Source of the DNA: Eudorina sp. 2006-703-Eu-15
Taxonomy: Eukaryota; Chlorophyta; Chlorophyceae; Chlamydomonadales; Volvocaceae
Reading direction: 5' to 3'
DNA length: 64,000 nt
Assembly: GCA_003117195.1 (NCBI GenBank)
Contig: BDSI01000031.1
Span: 285,501-349,500, forward strand
Shown: positions 51,299-61,600 of the stretch, one piece after another
How the letters are laid out: every line of letters starts with the position of its first letter
How positions within the stretch are numbered: the stretch's first letter is position 1
Translations under genes and position numbers: made by a program
The notes under the pieces: model-generated
Databases searched by the model: none
What the model was told of the DNA's origin: nothing
Seen by the model: only the letters and a program-made list of their open reading frames with translations

Positions 51299-52607
51299 GC
51301 CAACCCCCGCGCGAGCGGGGCGGCCGGAGGAAGCGCGGCAGGGACCCGTGGGTCGTTGCGGGGAGAGGGTATATGGAGGGGAAGGGCACACGGCGGGGAG
51401 AGCCCGTCGACACGTCAGCTCGCTCACGGGGTGCCGTACAGCTGCCCGAAGGGCGAGGCCGTGCTCGCCTGGCCCTGGCCCGCCGCGTCCCCCTTCCCCC
51501 AAACCACCACTCCCCTATGGGCCTGTCTGTCCTACTAGGCCCTGTTCCCCCTCCAACACTTTCCACCCCCCTACCCCCCCTACCCCCCCCTTACCCCCCC
51601 ACCCCCCACCCCAGGCCCGTGTGTGTGCTGCTGGTGGACCTGGGCCGGCCCTGCTCCTGCATGCTGGACGACGTGGACCAGCTCATGTCCACCGGCAACC
51701 TGCCCGACCTGTTCAAACCCGAGGAGGTGGCGTCCATCACGCAGCAGCTCAAGCCGGTGGCCAGGGCGGCGGGGCTCACCTGGACGGACTTTGACCGCAA
51801 CGGAGGTGGGGGGAGAGGGGGAGAGGGGGGAAGGGGGAAGGGGGGGAGGGGGCAGGGGGCAGGGGGGCAGGGGCCAGGGGGGCAGGGGGGGAGGGGGGAG
51901 GGGGAGGGGGAGGGGGGGAGGGAGGGAAAGATGGGGTGGGGTGGGGGCGCGGGGTGGGGTGAGGGGCCGGGGTTCTGTTATCGGTTGGGGGGAGGACGGC
52001 GCCCCCATATTCCACCATCCCCACACCGCGCCCTACCTTCCACCGGCCCCCTCCGCCTCCCTAGAGATCTGCGGTACTGTACGGCACCCCGATCGGACCT
52101 TTGCCCAGGCAGTCAACGCAGCTCCAGTATGTCCCCCTCCCGGCATTCGTTTCTGGGTCCTGGGTTCTTCTTACTCCACCCGCCTGTCCCCCTCCCCCGG
52201 TCTCAACCCCCTCCCCCCTCCAGGCACCAGCGACAACGTGCTCCGCCAGTTCTTCATGGAGCGGTGTCGCTCCAACCTGCACTTCACGCTGGTGTTCGAG
52301 ATGGAGCCCTCGGGGCTGCAGCGCAAGGTGGTGGCCTTCCCCAAGCTCTTCCAGGCGGTCACCATCAACACGGTGGACGAGTGGGACAGGGAGGCGCGAA
52401 TGCACGTGAGTACGGAGAGTACGGGGAGCACGGGGAGTACGGGGAGTACAGGGAGTACGGGACGGGGGGGCAGGAACGGTTGTACGATGATCCGCTTGCG
52501 CGCGATCTGGTGGAGATCTGAGGTGATGGTGATGGTGATGGTGATGGTGGGTGCGGGCTGTGATGTGAGGGACCGAGATGCCCCACCCCGGCGATTTGCC
52601 GTACGAC

Positions 52608-52681
<74 letters not shown>

Positions 52682-55600
52682 TACACACCAACACTCCCAC
52701 ACACGTGCCGTCCCTGGTCCCTCATACGCGCTGAAAAGCGTTCCTCGGATGGCCCCGCAATCGCCCCAGCTCTGCTGCTCCTGCCCCGCCCTCCCCCTCC
52801 CCTCTCCCCCCTCCCCCCTCCAGGTTGCCGAGCGCTTCCTGATCTCCCCGAGGCCCTGGCTGTGGACCTGGACTCCTGGCAGCGGGTGCTGCAGTGGCGC
52901 GTGGACATGCACGGCGTGCTCAGAACCCACGTGGTGCGGCACAACAGCAAGGCCGGGTACAGCACGCCCTTCATGGCCAATGCCGTGCAGTTCCTGAGGC
53001 TGCTGAGGCTGCTCAGGTGGGCGGGAGGGGGGTACAGCCAAGTGGTGGACGGAAGAGATCCGGTGGGGTGGGGAGGGGTGGGGAGGGGTGGGGAGGGGTG
53101 GGGAGGGGGTGGGGAGGGGTGGGGAGGGGTGGGGAGGGGTGGGGAGGGGTGGGGAGGGGTGGGGAGGGGTGGGAGGGGTGGGGAGGGGTGGGGGGGGGGG
53201 GAGGGGTGGGGAGGGTGGGGAGGGTGGGGAGGGGTGGGGAGGGGTGGGGAGGGGTGGGGAGGGGTGGGAGGGGTGGGGAGGGGTGGGGAGGGGTGGGGAG
53301 GGGTGGGGGGGGTGGGGAGGGGTGGGGAGGGGTGGGAGGGTGGGGAGGGGGGGGGGGGGTATGGACGGACGGTGGGGTTGGGAATGGAGGGGTGGGGAGG
53401 GGTGGAGAAGGAAGGTGCCCAGAACGCTGCCATTCGCACTTCTTGCCGACCATGAAGGATTACCCTCTGGCCGGGCCCGCCGCGTCCCCACTCTCTGGGC
53501 CCCAATGTCAGCGCGCCGCTCTCCCCATCCTCCCCCCCGGCAATTCTTTACCTCTCCCCCCCTCACCCCCCCCCGGCAATTCCTTACCTCTCCCCCCCTT
53601 ACCCCCCCCCCCAGGTCCATGGTGCCCACCGCCGCCAGGTGGTGGTGACCGCCCGCCTCAAGTACCAGCAGGGGGTGGCCAAGATGACGGAGATGCAGGA
53701 CAAGCTGTCGGCACTGAGGGGAAAGATCGCGTCGATGGTGGGTCCAAAAGGGGCCAGCGGCGTGTGGGTGTGGGCGTGGGTGCGGGGCCCGTAAGGGGGC
53801 GGGGGGTACGCGGGCGGGGCTAGGGGCCCCAAAGGGGTATCCCGGGGGCCATGGCGGCCGGGAATCCACGAACCAAACACGCACACATCCCCGGGTTCGG
53901 CGGATTCTCTTTTCCTAAACGCTTACACAAGCCCCCGGCAAGTAGATCGGGTCGGGCGGACTGGTTGGGGTGGGGGGGGCATCTTCGCATCCATACACAT
54001 CCGTACACAACTCCCCGGCCCCTCGGCCCCCCCATCTCCGCCCCCCGGCCCCCCTCGCGCCCCTGCAGGGCCCCGAGCTGGAGCGCAGCCGCGCTGAGGT
54101 GGAGGCCCTGATGACTTTGATCGGCAGCCAGAAGGCGGAGGCGGAGGCGGCCCTGCGCCGCTTCGTGCCCGCGGAGGAGAGCGCCAAGGCGGCGGTGGCG
54201 GAGTGCGAGGCGCTGCGGGCGGCCTGTGACGCGGCGCTGCAGGACGTGATGCCGCCGCTGCAGGCGGCCCTGAGGGAGCTGAGGCGCATCGACAAGAGCT
54301 CCATCGCGGAGCTCAAGGTCATGAGGAACCCCCCCGTCGGTGGTGGAGGGTGGAGGGGGGGAGAGGGGGGAGGGGGGAGGGGGGGAGAAGGGGGGGTGTC
54401 TTGAGACAAAGTGTGGGTGAGGGGGGGTTTGTTGCTGCTGGGTGACTCCGCTCGGCGGCCTTGGTCGGTGGTAAAGCCACCGAAAGGCGGCATCTTGGCA
54501 TGCAGTCTGTTTTGATGTTGATCGTTGGGTTTGATGTGGGAGCGAGGGCCACCCCGGCTCCCGGGGACCTAGGGGCCGACGCGCCCCTGTGTCGGGCACC
54601 TTGGGAGTGTGTGTGTAGGGGCGGGGGGGGGCAAGAGGGATCCTCCCGCCAAGAGTCCCACCGAGGCCACACCGAGGAAACCATCCACAGGTGTAGAAGT
54701 ACTGGCAGCACGTTGTTGACCCGCCGTACCCGCCGTACCTGTCGTACCCACAGCCGTGAAGCTGGTGCTGCGCTGCATCTGCATCATGCTCGGCCGCATC
54801 CCGCCCCTCGTCGCCGCCGCCGAGGCGCGCGCCGCCGCGCGCCCCTCCTCCCCCTCCCGCTCCGCCCACTCCTTCTCCGGCGCCGGCCGCGCCTCCGCCG
54901 CCCACACCACCACCGCCGTCGAGCCCCACGGCGGCGGCGGCGGCGCCGCCGCCGCCGCCGCCCCGGCCGAAGACCCCGCCATCGGCGACGCTTGGTGGGC
55001 CGAGTCCATCAAGCTGTTGGCGGACTTCCATTTCCTGGACATGTTGTTGGGGTACGACAAGGACGCGATGACGTCCGAGATCGCGGCTCAGGTGGAGGGC
55101 TTCGTGGCCAACCCCATGTTCGACCCTGGGGTGATGCAGCGCACCTCGCAGGCGGCGGCCGCCATCTGCAAGTGGGTCAAGGCCATGGACGCCTTCCAGA
55201 AGGGGCGCAAGGTGAGAGGAGGCGGAGGAGTTGGTTGGGCGGCTTGGGGGAAGGTGTGTGGGGAAAAATGTAGGGGTTGGCCGGCGGTGGGTTGGAGGAG
55301 GGGTTGGTATGGGGGTGGGGAGGCTGGTGGCGTGGGATGGAGCGACGTTGGGCCTGTCTGTTTGTTTGTTTGGGTGGGCGCCAAGCCGGTGGGGTGTTAC
55401 CGGGGTCTCAACTCCGCGGGCGGGCGGGGCGGGGGGCGCTGCCGTACCTGGCAGGGCACGGAATGCACCACGGCCCCCGGCGCCCGGGGCGGCGGGATCT
55501 CCCGCCCGAAATACCTGGGCCGCAAACACACCGCGCGGTCCGCTCGTTTGCCCCGCCCCATCCCTCTTGCCTGCCCCCCTCCCCCCCTCCCCTACCCCCC

Positions 55601-58600
55601 CTCCCCCTACCCCCCCTACCCCCCCCCAGCTGGTGGACCCCGCCCGGGCCGCCCTGGAGGAGGCTGAGGCCCGGCTGCGGGTGCAGGAGGAGCGGCTGCG
55701 GACAACCACCGGAAGCTCACGGACATGCAGCAGCGCATCGTGGTGCGTATCCGTACCCATACTGCACTGTACTGCATTGTACTACATTGTACTGCACTGT
55801 AATGCACTGTAATGCGCTGCACTGCTGTGTACTGCACTGTACAGCACTGTACTTCAGTGTGGCGTAAAGGGCGCTTCCTGCAGGGAACAGGGCGGACCCC
55901 CGCCCTAATCCCATCCCCGACCCTCCTTCCCGGCCCCCCCAAACCCCCCGCCCCACCCCCCCCACCCCCCAACCCCCCACCCCGAACCCCCCCACCCCAG
56001 GAGCTGGAGAGCAAGTTGGAGCAGGCCCAGGAGAGCCGCAACCGTCTGGATGCGGACATGGCGGTGGCCCAGCGCAAGAGCGAGCAGGCGCACCTGACCA
56101 TCGCGGCTGTGGTTCGGGAGGTGGGGCGGTGGCAGGACAACGCGGAGCTGCAGGAGAAGCGGCACGCGGAGGTGCTGGGGGAGGTGCTGCTGTCGGCGGC
56201 CCACATCGCCTACCTGGGGCCGGTGACGGGGACCATACGGATGCACGTGGAGGACGACTGGCATGTGGGTGGAGGGACGGAGGGGGGGGGGAAGGGAGAA
56301 GGGGGGAGGGGGTAAAAACGAAACAGCCCAGGGGGGAGGGGGTTCACGGAGATGTCTAGAATGGGGAGGGGTTGTTGGGGTACATGAGTTCTGGGGTGGG
56401 GGTTGGGTTTGAGGTTGTTGGGTGCTGGGGTGCTGGAGATCTGCGGTTCGAGGAGGAGAATTAGGATGGGGAGTGGGTGGGTTTGGGACTTGGCGTGAGG
56501 GGGTGTGAGGGGGTGTCCCCCCCTGGGGTCTTGGCGCCCGGGGCAGCCCGCGAATGCCCAGTCAGTCCGTTCCAACATCCCTTCCATCGATCTGCTGCCC
56601 GCCGCCGGCCCCCGCCCCCGGCTCCGTCCCTTCCCCCGCCCGCCCGGAACGTCAAGTACGACTGCGACACCGCAAAGCGTTCCCCCCTCCTTCTTTACCC
56701 CCCAGCCCCCATCCCTATCCTAACCGCCAACGCCCCACCCCAAACGCCCCACCCCCTCCCCCCCTCCCCACATCCCCCCTCCCCCTCCCCCCCTCCCCTC
56801 CCCCTCCCCCCCGATAGGACCTCCTCCGCACCTCCGGCGTGTCCGCCCCCCGGCCCTTCCGCCTGGCCGACGTGCTCGCCAGCGCCGCCCAGCAGGACAC
56901 CTGGCGCGACTCGGCGCTGCCCCACAGCCGCACCGCCCTTGAGAACGCGGGCATCATGGCGGCGTGCGGCACCTGGGTGCTGCTGCACGACCCCAGGAGC
57001 TGGGCCACCGCTTCATCAAGGGCTTCTACGGGGGGGACATCTGGCTGCAGGGCATAGGAGGCCGGCCTGTGGTCACCTTTGTGGTGCTGGACCAGTCCGA
57101 CCCGCAGTACACCTCCCAGCTGTTCAGGTAGGGGGGGGAGGGGGGGGGCGGGCAAGAGGGGGGGAGGGGGGGAGGGGGGGGCGGGGGCGGGGGGAACGAA
57201 CCCGGGCACACCCAGCACAACTCAGTATACTTACGTGGGGCGGTACCTGCATAGCAATGGAAATATAGAGAGGCGCGTGGCGGCGCGGCCGCGCTGCCGC
57301 CGGTGCAGTAGCAAGCAAAATGCGGGGTGGGGGAGGCGGGGCGCCCCGGTCTTGATGGACAGTAAAGGGGGGGAGACGGCGGCTGCCGTGATGGTGGGGT
57401 GGCGCTGAGAGGGGCCGCTGGAGGTGCTGGGGGTGGGGCAGAGGCGCCGGGAGGGGTGAGAGGGGCCGGAGCTGCCAGCAGGTGGAGGTGGAGGTGGAGG
57501 TGGAGGTGGAGGGGCCATGGACTGCCCACCAGCGCCCACGCTTGCCCCAAGGCCCACGAATCCAAAGCGCCCCTCCCTGTCTCCCCCTCCCCCCCTCCCC
57601 CCCTCCTCCCCTCCTCCCCCCTCAGGGCCATCGAGAACGGCGCCACTGTGCTGCTTGAGAACTTCGATGAGGACATGGACGACATCACGGAGCAGCTGCT
57701 GGCCTGCAAGCTGGTGGCGGACACCCGGGTGGCGCAGGCCATTAAGCTGGGGGACAACCTCATACCCTACCACAAGGAGTGAGGGAGGACCCGGACAAGG
57801 GGGGGAGAGGGCCGGGAGGGGGGGGAAGGGATTGGGGAACCGATACGTGGCACAGGAGTCAATACGGGAGGGGGGGAGGGGGGGATGAATCGGGGGGAGG
57901 AGGGGCCCGCATCTAGGAAGCGGGGCCGATGTAGGGCGTTGTCCGGTGCACTGGCAGAGGCGCTGTCACGTACGGCACCGTAATGCCCCAGTTCCGTAGA
58001 TTGAATCGAGGCGTGGCTGCGGCCTATAACCCCCTCTAGAATCTCCGACCGACCTCTCTCGCTGGGCTCCTGCGCCGTTTGCCCCCTTCCGTGCTCTCCC
58101 CACTTGCCAAGCCCCCGCCCTCCCCACCCACCCCCTCACCCTCCCCCTCACCCCCCCTCCCTCCTCCCCCGTTGCCCCCCCCCGTTGCCCGCAGCTTCCA
58201 GCTGTTCGTGACGACGCGGCTGCGCTCCCCCCGCTTCCCCTCCGACATCCTCCGCAACGTGACGGTGGTCAACTTCTCCATCACCCGCGCCCAGCTGTGC
58301 GAGCTGCTCATCACCGCCACCCTGCGCTTCGAGATGCCCGACCTGGAGCACGAGCACCTGGTGCTCACCCGCCAGAAGGCCAAGGGGGAGGCGGACCTCA
58401 TGGAGCTGGAGGACCAGGTGCTGCAGGTACGACATCGGGGTCGTACACGATATGTCGTACTTGTCGTACGATGCGTGCGTGTCCGTAGCGTGTTCGTGCG
58501 TGTGTGTATTGTGGACTCCTCTGTTGACGAGAAGATTAAAAAAGAGAAGAAGGAAAAGAAGAAGAAGGCTTTTGGTTGACGGGATGTGGAGGAGGAGGAG

Positions 58601-61600
58601 GAGGAGGAGGAGGAGGAGGAGGAGCAGGAGGCCACAGCCGTTCAGGTGCCCAGAAACCCTAAACCCCCAAATCCATGGAAGCCTCAACACCCCCCCCTTT
58701 CCCCGCCTGCGCCCTCCCCCCCCTCCCCCGCCCCCCTTCCTCCCTTCCCCTGCTTCCCCCCTCCCCCGCCCCGCCCCGCCCCCCAGGCCATCACCACCAC
58801 CAGCACGGAGGAGCTGCTGGAGGAGAGCCAGGTGTACCAGCTGCTCAAGACGCTGCAGGAGTCCACGGACGCCATCAAGGCCAAGGTCTCGCGCATCGAA
58901 GCCTCCCAGAAGGCCATCAACATCGTGAGGGCGGACACCGAAAAGTACTTTGTGGCGCGGGTGACGCCCTTCTTCTTCTGCCTGGCGGACCTGGCCAACG
59001 TGCGGCACACCTACCAGTTCGGGCTGCACTGGTTCATGAGGCTGTTCAACGACGCGCTGGTGACGTGCCTCAGGGCCAACTCGGGTGAGGGGCAGCAGGG
59101 GGCCACCTCGTCTGTCTGGCTGGCTGCCTGTCCGCTTTCCTTCCTACTTGCCTTTCTGCTTGCCTGAAAGAGTGACTCACCAGCTGGCCACCTCCGCCCC
59201 TAACATGTGTGGGTTTGACCATCCACCCAAACCCTCCCCCCCCTCTCCCCCTTCCCCCCCTCGCCCCCTCCTTGCAGGTAAGGCCCGCCTGGCCTCCCTC
59301 ACCATGCACTTCACCACCATGTTCTACGCCAACGTCAGCCGGTCCCTCTTCGATGAGGACAAGCTGCCCTTCGCAACCATGATGATGGTGCGCTTCCTGG
59401 AGGTAGGTACGGAGGTACGGCAGCAGCCAGTACGACACGGTACGGGATCCCGCCTGGACGGGACGTTCCAGCCAGGATTGGGTGGGGACTGTGGGGGCTG
59501 GTTGGTCGAAGCGGGGCCGCTGCGTGTGTGGCTGCAGTAGGGCCGGGCAGGGGCCCGCTCGCTTTCCCCCCCTCCACCTACGCCACCGCCGACATGCAGC
59601 AAAGGCTCGTTCGTTGGTCTTTCTGTGGGTTGTGGTTTGATCTGGTGCACCGCGCCTCCCGTCCCGCCCCTCGCTCTCTCGCGCGCGCCAACCCTGCCAT
59701 CCCCCCCCAACGCCCAACCGCCAACGCCCAGGCGAGCGGCTACGCCACCAAGGACGAGGCCAACCTGCTGTTGTACGGCAGAGCCACCGACAGCACCTAC
59801 ACCGCCAAGCCCACCTTCATGCGACTGGCGTCAGGCCGCTCCGCCCTGGGTCGTACACCGCCGCGCCGGGGGGCCACCGCACAGGGCCGCAGCCGCGATG
59901 CCAGCGTCAGCGGAGGGCAGGGCAGCGGCGCCGCCCTGGGCGCCGGAGGCAGCGGCGGTGGCGGTGGCGGCGGCGGCGGCAGCTCCGCCGGAGGGGCGCG
60001 GCGCTCGCCGATGCCGCTGCGCAGCGGCTCGTCGCCGCTTCGGCCGCCCGGCACCGGCGGCGGGACGCTGACGCCGACGGGACGCCGCGACAAGGTAAGG
60101 ATAGCGGCGACGACCGCGGCCGCGGCGGCGGCGGCAGCAGCAGCGGCGGCGGCGGATCCGCGCTCCAGGTCGCCGGGTCGGTTGGCATCCCTGCCGGAGG
60201 AGGTCAGCGGCATGGCGACGGCGGAGGAGGAGGAAGAGGGGCAGGAAGACAGCGCGGGTGCGGTGGCAGCGGCGGCGGCAGGAGAGGATGGCGGCAGCGG
60301 CGGCGGGGAGTACGGCACGGCGACGCCGGCGACGCTTCACGCCGCGGAGCCGTACGAGCGCATGCGGCCGCTGGAGGCGCTCGCCCACTCGGACTCGGCC
60401 CGCGAGTCCCCCCAGGGGTCCTCCCGCCACGTCACCGGGTCGGCGGCCCCGCCGATGTCGCCGTCGGAGGCGCTGCGGGAGTGGCACCGGCGGCATTCCG
60501 CGGGCGGCAGCCGCCTGGGGACGGCGCCCGCCGCGGAAGGGGGCGAGGAGGCCTCACAGCAGCCGGAGACGGAGGCGGCGGCGGCGGAGGTGGGGGCGGA
60601 GAGTTCGTCGCAGGCGGAGGCGGAGGCGGAGGCGGGGGCGGCGCAGGACCCCTTCGGCGGCATGTTTGTGAAGCGGCGGGGGAAGAGACCCGGGGTGGGT
60701 GGGGGGACAGCGGCAGCGGCAGGGGGAGGGGGAGGGGGAGGGGGAAGGCGGCGGCGGCGGCGGCGGGCAGCCTGCCGGAGACGCCGATCGGCGGCGCCGA
60801 CGGCGGCGACGCCGCCGGTCGGACGAGTCCCTTCGAGCTCGATACGGACGCCGCCGACGCGGCGTTCTACGCCGCCGCCGCCGGTGACGGCGACGGCGGA
60901 GCCGGCGCCGCCGACGCCGACGCCGCGGCAGCGGCGGCGCCGGCGGCGGCAGCCGGCGGCGACCGGCCGGCGCCGGTGCCCGGTGTGCCGCTGCTGGCGA
61001 GCATGGTGACGATCGCCCGGCCGGGTCATGGGGGGGTGCCGCTGCTGAGGTCCCCGCAGAGCGGCCTCTCTCAGCGGCTGTCCGGCATCCTGCCCTCCAT
61101 CCTGTCCAACGACGCCTCCGCGCCCGCCTACCTGCCCGACGACCTGCGCCCCGACTGGCTGCCCGAGGAGAGCTGGGGGCGGCTCAAGGACCTGGGCAAG
61201 CTGCAGCCGTACAACCGGGTCCTGCCGGCGCTGTTTGAGAACTACGAGAGTGTGGAGCTACTCCGCAAGTACTACGAGAACCTGTGCAGTCTGGAGAGCC
61301 CGGCCTCCACCCGCGGCGACTCCCGCGCCCGCGCCCGCGCCCGCTCCTTCTCCCGCCAGTTCTCCCCCTCCCGCCCCGACCCGGAGCCCGAGCCCGACCC
61401 CGACGCCGACCTGCTCGAGCCCCCCCACCCCAAGATCCGCAACGAGCTCAACACCTTCCAGCGGCTGCTGCTGGTGCGCTGCCTGCAGCCCCGCGGCTTC
61501 GTGGCCCAGGCCCGGGCGGCGGTGCGCGAGTACCTGGGCCCCGCCTGTGTGGCCAACGAGCAGCTGGTGGACTTCGAGGCCATCTTCGCGGTGACGGAGG

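Larger units (their letters stand above)
50756..53016 (+). other. Dynein AAA4
   Basis: Exons 50756-50928, 51615-51805, 52224-52405 and 52824-53016. The P-loop region reads [20 protein letters not shown], with Arg in place of Lys, as in many inner-arm dyneins that carry [17 protein letters not shown] and FTLVFEMEP correspond to the usual LNSGEVPNLF and LHIVLCMSP-type segments. Exon 52824-53016 starts VAERFL in one frame and continues [13 protein letters not shown] in the next, so one base is apparently missing near 52838. Confidence 0.9.
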
